Assembly (NCBI GenBank): GCA_949358305.1
Contig: OX442318.1
Span: forward strand, 15,360,517 to 15,420,516
Length of the DNA stretch: 60,000 nucleotides
Reading direction: 5' to 3'
Origin: Strigamia acuminata
Taxonomy: Eukaryota; Arthropoda; Chilopoda; Geophilomorpha; Linotaeniidae
Positions 9,894 through 18,981 of the stretch are shown one piece after another; the first letter of the stretch is position 1, and every line of letters starts with the position of its first letter. A program made the position numbers and the translations under genes. Below the pieces are notes generated by a model. That model saw only the letters and a list, made by a program, of their open reading frames with translations, had not been told where the DNA came from and ran no database searches.

Positions 9894-10968
9894 TGTTTGG
9901 TTGACTCGAGTTATTTTGACTTGAGCCACCACTATTAGGGTTGAAATTATTCGACCCTCCTTGATTCGGTCTACTGTGGTTACCAAAATTCGAATGGTTA
10001 TTCGAATTACCTTGGTTCCCATAATTCGAATGATTATTAGAATTATCTCGATTGTTAAAATTCGGGCGATTGTTCGAACTTTCTTGATTACCAAAATTCG
10101 GACGATTGTTCGAATTACCTGGCGTACCCCGATTCAAATAGTTATTTGAATTTCCTGGAGTTCCAGTAGAAGGATTATTTGGGTTATTCGAGTTCGGAGG
10201 AACTGGGTGACCCCTTTGCATATTAGGTGCTGGACTAGAATTGTTTGCAAATCTAGAATTTGGGTCAAAACGGCGGTTTGGACCTCTTGTCGCACCTGAA
10301 TTTGGGTTCAAATTTCCAGCGAGATTCGGACAACTATTTGATCCGTTTGGAAAACTTGGATTAGGGTTGGCCATATTAGGCGGACCCAAATTCGCTCTGT
10401 TGAACGTATTCTCAAAGTTCTCTGGATTTGTAAATCCTCTTTGTTGGTTGCGAGCGAAGTTATTCGCTCGTAATCGTTGCTGGAAAGCACGATTAAAATC
10501 TCCTGGTGTCAAATTCGACTGATCTTGACGAGGAGGTTGTGCATTTTTATTTCTATATCTAGAAATAGGCGTCGAAGGAGTGGGACTAAAATTATTTAAT
10601 CTTTGGCTGGCTGGGGAATTAGGTTGCTCCGACGTAGTACGACGCGCGTGCACGAAATCTAATACTTCGGTCAAAGATCTAAATTGGTTTGGGTTCAAAC
10701 CGTGATCCTGACAAAATAATAGACCGCCTCGGCCTAAATGAGAACCTTCAGGAATGCATTCCTCTTCTCCAGGCGGAGTAGGTTCACGTGGAGCCCTATT
10801 CTCTCCAGATGGTCCGGCTGTTTCATTTGAAACGCCATTGTGGACCGCGTGGTTTTCCACTTCTTCAGTTCCATTAGGAACAGGTATAAACCCGGATAGA
10901 TTCATTCCACCGGTCAAACAAGTTCTTTCCTTACCACGGGTGTTCATGTGATGCTGGTTATTAGTCAT
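9853..10968 (-). CDS. Gypsy F 5' ORF, Asn/Pro-rich low-complexity protein (N-terminal gag part)
   Basis: A 371-codon frame with ATG at 10968. The N-terminal third is Glu/Pro/Ser-rich. The C-terminal half is extremely Asn-rich, with repeats of the type 'NRGTPGNSNN' and 'FGNQESSNNRPN', prion-like in composition. It ends CGC CCC CCC CAG TAG; losing one C of that run would carry the frame into gag. I therefore read it as the N-terminal domain of an unusually long gag, either expressed by frameshifting or split by mutation or sequencing error. The Asn-rich stretch is disordered and could promote self-assembly; that role is inference only. Confidence 0.7.
   Translation of the reverse strand: MTNNQHHMNTRGKERTCLTGGMNLSGFIPVPNGTEEVENHAVHNGVSNETAGPSGENRAPREPTPPGEEECIPEGSHLGRGGLLFCQDHGLNPNQFRSLTEVLDFVHARRTTSEQPNSPASQRLNNFSPTPSTPISRYRNKNAQPPRQDQSNLTPGDFNRAFQQRLRANNFARNQQRGFTNPENFENTFNRANLGPPNMANPNPSFPNGSNSCPNLAGNLNPNSGATRGPNRRFDPNSRFANNSSPAPNMQRGHPVPPNSNNPNNPSTGTPGNSNNYLNRGTPGNSNNRPNFGNQESSNNRPNFNNRDNSNNHSNYGNQGNSNNHSNFGNHSRPNQGGSNNFNPNSGGSSQNNSSQPNNGGSSNDNSRPPQ
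9858..9865 (-). other. C8 homopolymer at the 5' ORF/gag frame junction
   Basis: Eight consecutive C (minus strand) sit two codons before the stop of the Asn-rich ORF. With seven C the two frames would be continuous. An in-frame ATG of gag lies just downstream at 9845, an alternative way to start gag. Confidence 0.7.
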
Positions 10969-12089
10969 AACTAAACTTAAAACTAAGAAAATTTCCTAAG
11001 TCTGAGAGATAACGATGAAGTTGCAAACGTTCAGGAGGATCGCAAACGAAGCAGTGGTCACACTAGCTCGAAAGGAAGTAAAGGTACTTCGATACACCTC
11101 TCTGATTGGTCAAGTATCAACGCTAGTCTCGCGAGAGTCCAATCTCGTCCGAGATTGGTGGAAATCATCAAGTTCGTGGAACCGTAATCTTGACAGATTC
11201 CAGTGTTATGACGTAGTCACCAAACAAAATGGATACATCTTAAAATATTTTAAAATATCACCGCATTTATTAATAAATGAATGATCACCTTTATGGAATT
11301 TTTAAAGTCTTAAAACTCGTAATTTCAAAAGACGCGCCAATTCGTTTGAATCGACGGCTTTTCTGCACAACACGGGTTGCTAAGCAACACAACAGCGAGA
11401 ATTCTTCTTCGCTAAAATTCGAATGGTATTCCATTCGTAAAATTCGATTTCAATGGCTTGAGATCACGATTTTTAACCAACATTTTAATGTAGATCAAGT
11501 CTGTAAAATAAGGTAAACCACTTTGAAATAAAATATAAATTTTAATTCCTTCGGAAATCGTCAATTTTCTTTCTAATTTATTTAGGCAAATAAATTTAGG
11601 TTTAACTTGAAGTCTCAAGCAAAATACATATAAAGGAATAGTCTAAAAATTTAAAACAACTGTTAGATTGATAGAATTCTTTAAGAGTTCCATCAGAAGT
11701 CAACTTTTCAAAATTAGGCCCGACCGCGTGGTTTTGTCAGATTGTCGACGACAAAATGATGTTACCCGGGCGGAACCAACTTCAACAAGTTCGGGCAAGA
11801 CTCCTACTCTCGGGGTTTGGGCCTTTAGGCCTGACCACGCGGTAGAAATTATTAGTTTTGTTAAAACGCATAATTTCTCCGACGGAAAATCGGAATAAAG
11901 TGAATTACACTTGTTTTCTTGCGAGAAGTTCTAAAACAGAATAAAATATATTAAACACAAATATAAATTTCGTTCGAAACTCATTTTACACACCAAAAAA
12001 TTTCATTTGAAATTTTATCACCGTAAGCACATTTCCGAATTCTCACAAACACACGAAAAACTTCAAAATTTATTTGAATTTTGCAGCCT
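10969..12089 (-). other. Gypsy F 5' untranslated leader
   Basis: About 1.1 kb lies between the primer site and the first ORF. It is AT-rich, with a CG-richer patch around 11720-11850 that contains partial inverted repeats ('CCGACCGCGTGG' near 11721 against 'CCACGCGGT' sense near 11838). No ORF with coding character was seen. The patch could be a packaging or translation-control structure, but I have no direct evidence. Confidence 0.5.
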
Positions 12090-12107
12090 ATCTCGGTAGA
12101 ACCTCCA
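12090..12107 (-). other. Gypsy F primer binding site (tRNA-Gln type)
   Basis: Read on the minus strand, 18 bases begin TGGAGGTTCTACC two nucleotides after the LTR end. The complement has exactly the shape of a tRNA 3' end (2 + 5 T-stem + 7 acceptor + 1 + CCA) and resembles metazoan tRNA-Gln, which ends ...GGAACCTCCA, with one A/G difference that would be paired by a GGTTCTA acceptor. Confidence 0.7.
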
Positions 12108-12109
12108 CT

Positions 12110-13767
12110 TGTGACGATTCTACTTTTGGCTGATTTAATAGCCATTTAAGATAGATAACTAATCGGTTTATACAAGACGTTGCTAGGAATAGCAACAACC
12201 TAACCGAGATAAGCTACGGAAGTCTTTACAAACATGGCACTTGATCGAATAGAAATAACTTACAGTTTTGGTGTGACATAACATATTTATTACTAAATAT
12301 TAAGGACAACAAAAATGGGTTCTTCACGCGTGTAAACGGGCGGCATCAACTGGTTGAGGATCCGGGCGAAGCCAGAGGGATACGGCTGACTTGCGGCATC
12401 GTCACAAACATTGCTACGGAGACGTATTTGGTCCGCAGCTCGAGTATCTAACAATGCGAAGAGTCCTTCGCATAAGTAGGAATATTCAGCAGAATATTCC
12501 ATGTTCCAAATGAATAAAAATAAAGTAATTAGTGGAATACAACAAATGCATTGTTGTATAAATATTAATTGGGCGGGGACCGTCACGACAATTGAGAGAA
12601 CGTCGCGGGAGTTGTTGAGACTCCATCCGCCAGCATGCCTTACGACGACAAGATCTCGTGATCGGGCGCCGAGTATTTAATTGTACGCTTTAATTCGCTA
12701 TCGGTGGTACCAACCACCAGGTAAACATTTCTATGGACTTACCGGGTTTAAAAGATATTGCCAATACAGGATTACCAATGCCCGAGTAATTTGTTTAACA
12801 CGATATATTTTATATATCGTTCACGGGTTACTAACCCGGAGGGTACGATGGGGCGGGGACCGTCACGACGGTCGAGAGAACCATCGCGGGAGGTTTTGAC
12901 ACCTCCATCCGCCAGCATGCCTTACGATGGCGGGATCAGCAGATCGAGCACCGGGTAAAATATTATTTGGCCACTGCCGTTGGATTACCATTATCCAGGT
13001 AGTTGTTTTATCGCAACATCTTTAGATATTACTCACGGGCTACCAACCCGGCGTGTTACCTGTGCATTAAGCCTTTACCGACTTTTTAACGAGCGGAAGG
13101 ACCAATCGTAGAAAGACGGGAACCTGCGTGGGCTGTTTACAACAACCATCCTGCAGCGGACTGTGGCCAGTTAGCTGAGGGACCTACTTTCATTTAGCAA
13201 GGTCGTACTGTATACGACCGTTATATTAAGCCACCGTACGAAGTCCTACTGTCCCGTAGAACAGCTGGCTAACGTTACGGGGCCATTTCATGCGAATGCA
13301 TGTCTATTACCGGAGTTGGCCTTCCCGAAAAGGCCCTACAACAGCAATAACAAAATAGTAATGAATACTAACTGTGGAGAGCTGAGGTGGCCTGATGTGT
13401 CGATAGAGAATAATGAAATCAAACGATAACAATTCAACTACAGACAATATACAAGTTCAGTTATCAAAATCAAGCCAGGGGGAAGTGAGAAACTGATGCT
13501 TATATAGTTCTGTAGAACTACTAGATTGGCGACAGCCAATCAGCGTACGAATCGGCGGATTCGTGGGTCACTAGTCCGGACCTAATATATGACTATGTCC
13601 AGATGGGCCCAGTTGGGGTCCAGAAGGGTCCGATTGGTTCCCTTCGACAGGTAAATAATGTGGATATTGATTCGATAGAATCAACATCATCAAGTAATTA
13701 ATACTTAATTTATATCGAATAAAATAGTTATATTTTATTCACCGTGTCTAAATAATTATTTATCACA
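12110..13767 (-). repeat. Gypsy F 5' LTR, 1658 bp
   Basis: On the minus strand the LTR begins TGTGATAAAT (13767) and ends CGTCACA (12110), giving TGTGA/TCACA terminal inverted repeats. It contains a TATA box (ACTATATAAG, about 13495-13505) preceded by inverted CCAAT motifs ('GATTGGC', 'GCCAATC'), and an AATAAA near 12283. The primer site lies two bases beyond its end. No second copy is in the window, so the boundaries rest on the terminal motifs, the primer site, and the point where copia D leader sequence resumes. Confidence 0.65.
12571..13078. repeat. Diverged tandem duplication inside the gypsy F LTR
   Basis: Two copies about 280 bp apart each begin GGGCGGGGACCGTCACGAC (12571 and 12851), continue with 'CTCCATCCGCCAGCATGCC', and end near 'CACGGGYTACYAACCCGG'. 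The conserved blocks are GC-rich with short inverted repeats, while the spacers have drifted, so the duplication is old. Confidence 0.75.
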
Positions 13768-14223
13768 TTTTTTAGTCTTTAACCGAGTTTGAAATACGCG
13801 CGTTGGTTAAACAGCGCCATCTATGGTGAACATTGATAACTATCGATTTGTAATCATCACACAACGACCGTACATGGTGTACGAGGTCGGGATATCTAAC
13901 AAATCGTCGTTCACGCTGTGTAAAGCGGGTTTCCAACGTCGAATCTCGTCGGAAAATGGCGAAAACCTGAAAATACACAAAATTCGCTTCGAAAACCGCG
14001 AAACTCGCGGAAATTCGAGCGAAATTAAATAACAAATCGTGGAGCCGGTAGCACAGACTGCGTGAGAACGTCGGCGTGTCGTCGCGAACGTTCTGAAGAC
14101 GAAAATCGTCGCGGAAATCTGGAAATAGAAAATTTATCGCAAATTCGCGAATTTCGCGAAAATAACGATAAAATTAGCGGTTTCGGTGGGCTGCAAGGAT
14201 AGCAACCATCCTCTGCTACCACT
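13768..14223 (-). other. Copia D2 primer site and 5' leader, truncated by gypsy F
   Basis: Two bases after the D2 LTR comes TGGTAGCAGAGG (14221-14210), complementary to the 3' end of initiator tRNA-Met. The leader that follows is rich in TTTCGCGAATTT-like sequence, as in the copia A leader. It stops at 13767 where the gypsy F LTR begins, so the D2 coding region has been carried beyond gypsy F and is not seen. Confidence 0.7.
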
Positions 14224-14706
14224 TGTAGCAGAGGAGGAGGCGCAGAACGGTCAATTAGACCGTGTGGAAGCGTGAAACACGCACGAAAATCAAAGTGCGT
14301 GGCCGTAATGGCGAGCGCACGCGAATACCGCTAATGGCGGGCCAAAAACTAAGCTGCTGCACGCAAAACGTGCTTATATGCAGCAAAAAGACAACTACAC
14401 AATGTAAAAATAATAAATGTTTACTCTAAAATAAAACAACTTACAAATTGAGACCATTTTGGTGTAGATAACATGGTTATGCTTGCACAGCCTGCAAGCA
14501 GCCATCTTGGAATGAGGAAAATATACAATGACACCATCTGGTGTTAAGAATTATCAACTTAATACAATTGAGCTGTGGGCAGCATTATACCCAATGATAA
14601 ATAATTATATAAAGACAAAATAAATACAAAAAGCTGCTTAGTGCAGATAAACACTAGGAAATATCCGTAATGAGTACGGAGGACTATTTGGCATTGGAAA
14701 ACAACA
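14224..14706 (-). repeat. Copia D2 5' LTR
   Basis: A 483-bp LTR, related to the copia C LTR over most of its length and beginning TGTTGTTTTCC on the minus strand. A primer site follows directly, so this is a 5' LTR. No polypurine tract precedes it; the sequence before it is coding DNA of another copia D copy, so D2 inserted into D1. Confidence 0.8.
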
Positions 14707-15360
14707 AAAAGTACATTCGTCAAATTCACAATACAATTGCAGTCGTCTATCCTGGTTAGAAGTCGGACATTTCCTTTTCCAGTCACCTTGGACTTGCCTT
14801 GTCCGAGTTCGATGTCGAATGGCACGATGTCAACAAAATCCGTAAACCAAGCTCGAACATAGGAGACGTGGTCCGTCGCGCCACAGTCGACAATCCATTC
14901 ATTGGATTGCATGAAATGTGCAACTGGGCGCGCTGGGGCTTGCGGGGCACTGGCGAAGAATGTCCCTTCTCGTGTTGGACGAGAACAACCACGCGGACGC
15001 GTATCGTCGGGTTTGGGCGCGGAGTTTTTGTTGCGCTTCTTGCTCTTGCTTCGAGAGCGTTGGAAAGAAGCTGATGCCGTGGGTTGATTGTGATCCTCCC
15101 GTCGTGGATGGGGACACTTGTTCGCGTAGTGGCCCATCTCATTACAGTTGAAACATTTAATTTCGGATAAAGGTCGACGAGGACGAGAACTCTTCCGGGA
15201 TTGTTGGCCTTTTACAGACGAATGCACAGAAGACGAGTGTACATTATGCAGTCCCATCGGCTTTAACCGTAGATATTCAGAAATCAACTGTTCAGCGACT
15301 TTGGTCGGTGTAAAATCCTGATCAGGCCAGTGATATATAGCAAACGTTGCTTGTGCGTAT
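14707..15360 (-). pseudogene. Copia D1 gag-protease fragment
   Basis: The frame starts inside gag ('ATFAIYHWP' equivalent at 15360) and carries a CCHC knuckle 'CFNCNEMGHYANKC' near 15145 and the copia protease 'WIVDCGATDHVS' near 14890. It is closely related to copia A and B over this region. It is cut at both ends: at 15360 by gypsy G sequence and at 14706 by the D2 LTR. The codons after 14707 are LTR sequence, so the apparent C-terminus is artificial. Confidence 0.9.
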
Positions 15361-15699
15361 TAAATTAAATTTTTCCAATTTTTCTTTTAAAACTATTTTT
15401 AAATTAAACTACTATATTATCAAATCGAAGTTTAAATTATTTCAAAATTTTACTCAACTTACTAAACCTAATAAAATTCAAAACGAATTGACGAAGATCG
15501 CGATTGGTTTCGGTTAGCGAAATCCGCTTATAAAGGCGTCCAAATCACAAAATTCATCTCCAAAATAACTTAAAAACATTCATAATATATACACAAACCT
15601 TTTATAACACAATATCAAACACAAAATGTCAAAATAATCAGGAATTTTTGTCTCGGGTCAGGCAAGAATTTCGCGTTCACCTCAACCAAAAATGTGCGC
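15361..15699 (-). other. 3' region of gypsy G
   Basis: AT-rich non-coding DNA after the integrase stop. Read on the minus strand it has CCTTTATAAG with a nearby CCAAT ('ACCAATCGCG'), as in an LTR promoter, so part may be an LTR. No second copy exists here to fix its ends. Confidence 0.4.
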
Positions 15700-16946
15700 T
15701 TAGTAGAATGGGCGATAGTCTTTTCGTTTACGCGGTCTGAGTCTGCGCGACCGGAAATCATCGTTGATTTGTGAACTTGCGCCATCTAGTGGCGGGTTTT
15801 GAAGTTGGTTTCCATTAGTTTTCGTCGTAGGCTGTGGTTCAAATAGTGATTTTAATGAGATTTGTTCTGTATCATCTATATAACGTTCTTTTGGTTTAAT
15901 TTTCGTTGTTTTTACTAGTTTTTCTGTGTTTTCAATTACAATTTCACCTTTTTTACTGATTTTCTTAACTTTATCAGCAAATTTCACTTTCTTTTCTGGC
16001 AAGTCTTTCAGAACTTCATCTATTTCTGGTTCTACTCGTTCTTTGTATGGTTTTGATCGTTCTACGTTCACTATGTCACTTTTCTTTCTTGTAGAATTGA
16101 TTATTTCATAGTCATTTGGTGCAGTTCTTCGCACAATTTCATAAGGGCCGGAAAATTGCGGTAAAAGCTTCTCTGACAAGCCAACTTTTCTGTTGATGGT
16201 TTTCAGATAAACCAATTCACCTGGTTCAAATTCTTTGTAGACTCTGTCTTCATCAAACCTTTTCTTGCTTTTTGCAGATTGTTTTTCAAGTCGCTCATTT
16301 GCAATTTTCCTGGCTGCCCGAATGAATTTTGCTGTTCTTAATGTGAATTCTTTCTGTGGCAAGTCCAAATTAACATCTACTGTCAAATCCACATCATATC
16401 CACGTAGTAAATAATGTGGTGTATATCCTGTTGTTTCATGAACGCCCGTGTTGTATGAGAACAGAAGAAATGGTAGAAATTCGTCCCAGTCAGTATGCTC
16501 ATCGTTAACGTAACTTTGCAACATTTTTGCGAATGTCGCGTTAAATCTCTCAGTTAACCCGTTTGTCCTTGGGTGATATCCTGACGTTGTTTTATGCAAA
16601 CTTTTAAACATATTTGAGACTTCCTCAACCATTTTATTCCTGTATTCGGTTCCACGGTCGCTTAGAATTTCTCTTGGACTGCCCTCTTTCAGAATAACTT
16701 CGTAAAGCAATGTTTTTGCTGCTTCTAATGCTGTAGCTGCTGCTGCTGGTCTAGCTATTGCATTTCTAGAAAGATAATCAGTTACAACAAAAACATGTTT
16801 ATTTCCAAGACGTGATAATGGGAAAGGTGTATCTATTCCAATTCGCTCAAAAGGCTTTGAGACTGTTGACCATGGCTGCATTAATCCTTTAGCTGGCGTT
16901 GTCATTGTTTTTGCTTTTGCGCAGTGTTGGCAGGACAAGACGTAAT
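15700..16946 (-). pseudogene. Gypsy G integrase fragment (pol C-terminus)
   Basis: The fragment starts within the integrase zinc finger ('CQHCAKAK'), followed by the DDE core: 'RIGIDTPFP', 'LSDRGTEYRN' and 'RTNGLTERFNATF'. Next comes a GPY/F-like module ('LLPQFSGPYEIVRR') and a Lys/Glu-rich tail ending 'RRLRPRKRKDYRPFY'. Protease and RT are missing because the copia E LTR begins at 16947; codons before that point are LTR sequence. It is unlike gypsy F in sequence and belongs to another family. The integrase core is open and its catalytic residues are present. Confidence 0.9.
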
Positions 16947-17493
16947 TGTAGGTCGGTAGCAGAGGAAAACGACCAAGAATCACTCGAAACGTCGAGTGAA
17001 ACACGGCGAAAACGTCGCAAAGGCGTCACACTACTCGTGTGAACGTGTGGGCGACGTCGACGACGGAAAACGAATTGAACGGCCGCGCAAACGCGCTTAT
17101 ATGCCGTGAAATGATAATACTGATGCTTAAAAGCATAAAACAAATTTACTAAAGCAAAAATACTTACAAATAAAGGGTTTACAGAGTGAAAATGGATGGG
17201 CGAGAGCCAAAACGATGGTCGCCGCCATCTTGGAAGGTGATAAGAACACTAACGACACCTGGTGTCGTGAATTGGCGTTATGGAATTGGAAATTCCATAA
17301 AGCCTAACAAAAGCATTAGGAATAGCATGATACTTCATGCAAAAACATAACAAATGCATATAAATGCGGGAAAAAGATAAACAATATCGAATATTGATAA
17401 AAATGGGAAAATACATCGAAATAAATGAAATGAGGAGTCGGAATGTGATTCTATATCACATCGATATGTATCATTTGGTTTCTTAGACCAACA
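16947..17493 (-). repeat. Copia E 3' LTR
   Basis: A 547-bp LTR beginning TGTTGGTCTAAG (17493, minus) and ending CCTACA (16947). It follows a polypurine tract (CGAAAGGGGGAAT, 17494-17506). It contains 'TTCCAAGATGGCGGCGACC' near 17230 and, close to its end, CCTCTGCTACC, which matches a tRNA-iMet 3' end. The 5-bp flank GTAAT (16942-16946) belongs to gypsy G. Confidence 0.8.
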
Positions 17494-17726
17494 ATTCCCC
17501 CTTTCGATGGAAATAGAATCAGGGGAAAAATTACAGTTACTGGAATTACAGTAGATATAAGTAATAAACGAAAATAAATAATAGAGTCGAATCGCCGAGC
17601 CGGGTACTGTTATTAAAAACGCCACGTAGGCCCGAATATTCCCGCAGAAACTTGGCGATCCTCGAAGTCGGGTAAATAACGAAAGAATGTCACGATAAAG
17701 TCTAAAGTCGGAACACACGAGAGATC
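17494..17726 (-). pseudogene. Copia E pol tail and 3' UTR
   Basis: This holds the last few pol codons, a TATCGTGACATTCTT stop region as in copia C, and the 3' UTR and polypurine tract. The remainder of copia E has been displaced by insertion of copia A1 at 17727. The E coding region would be expected on the far side of A1 but is not in the window. Confidence 0.75.
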
Positions 17727-18299
17727 TGTTGGTCCTTGAAACCACTTCGGACGTTTATTTAACGCTTTTTCGATGCACAATGACGCTACCTGAACTTTTT
17801 CACATCATTGGTCGTTATATTTCCTTTCCCCAAATGATTTGGTGTTTATTTCCTACTTAACTGGTTGTTACCAGTTTATTTCCGTATATTTACTTTATGT
17901 TGTAAGGGAAATGCATGGTGCCTGCATTAACTGTGTCTTAACACACTGGGCATCATGCATCGCCTATCTGTTTATACCTGTGAGTCGCTCGCTTCTGTCA
18001 CCAGAGCGCACTCCCTTTTATTCCAAGATGGCGACGCACACTGCTAAGTGTGCTCCTGTGCTTTTCAATCCTGTTTTCGTAAGTTTTAGGTTAATAAATC
18101 GTTTATTTTGTTTATAAATAATTCGTTTCTTGTGTCTGCACGTAGATAAGTGCAGACACCACGCAAATTCGACCAGAACCGGCTCGAATTCGCGTACACG
18201 ACGCGCCGCACGTCTCGTGCGTGCCATATCGTGCGTGTTGGCTTATTTTTAAGCGTTTCCACTGCCTAGTCTGTGCTGTTTTTGCAGCATACCACCACA
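17727..18299 (+). repeat. Copia A1 5' LTR
   Basis: A 573-bp LTR (TGTTGGTCC...CCACCACA). It carries 'TTCCAAGATGGCGACGCAC' (about 18021-18039) and a 14-base inverted repeat 'TGTCTGCAC...GTGCAGACA' near 18135-18160. By eye it is identical to the 3' LTR at 23969-24541. The left flank is AGATC. Confidence 0.95.
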
Positions 18300-18981
18300 A
18301 TTGGTAGCAGAGGCCTGGAAAGACACCAGGGCCTCGTTTTTTCCTTAATTTTCCACAATTTTCGCGATTTTTTCGCGAATTTTGCGGAAATTTTCTATAT
18401 TTTCAGATTTTTCGCCGATTTACACCGATTTTCGACATGCGACGACGTCTACACGACGTTATCACCGAGAAACGGGTGTAACCCGCTGTTTAGCACCCCG
18501 GAGTGCGACAGTATCGACGATTTTCGTTCATTTTTCGCGATTTTTCGTTTAAAATCGCACATATCCGTGTTTTTCACACGAGGATCGCGTGTTGCGACGT
18601 GCACCGCGACTGATTCGTCAATTTCGCCTTATTTTGCCTTTCAGAGTCGAATTACCTTTGTTAATTTTAAGTGGGAATTTTGGTGTGGGACAATTAGAAT
18701 CCTCGGCGCCCTTCGTCCGAATCCGGGCAAGCGCCGTTGTATTTTTCGGTTGTGCTTGTCGTGGTACAAGTGAGGTTTCCCGCGGCTCCAGGTAGTCGAA
18801 CGGACCCTCTCAGACTGGCAACCGAAAGCTATTTAATTCCTTCAGAAGGAATTGCCCATTCTTGGTTTCCGCTTTGACAGTGCTACGTAAAGTGCTTCGT
18901 GATTTGTGCTTCGTTTGTGCGTGAATTGTGCGTCGATTGTGCTTCAATTTCCAGTTCTACGCATTTTTCCTCCGTACAATC
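18300..18981 (+). other. Copia A1 primer site and leader
   Basis: Two bases after the LTR, TGGTAGCAGAGG (18302-18313) pairs with 12 bases of the initiator tRNA-Met 3' end; after that the element (CCTGG) departs from the tRNA. The long leader is rich in TTTTCGCGAATTTT motifs. The first ATG followed by the gag frame is at 18982; open codons before it have no ATG. Confidence 0.85.

Noticed and set aside
9894-10094. N-terminal extension of gypsy F gag in its own frame
   Set aside because: Ile/Arg-rich translation is simply another frame of the Asn-rich repeats; no gag character.
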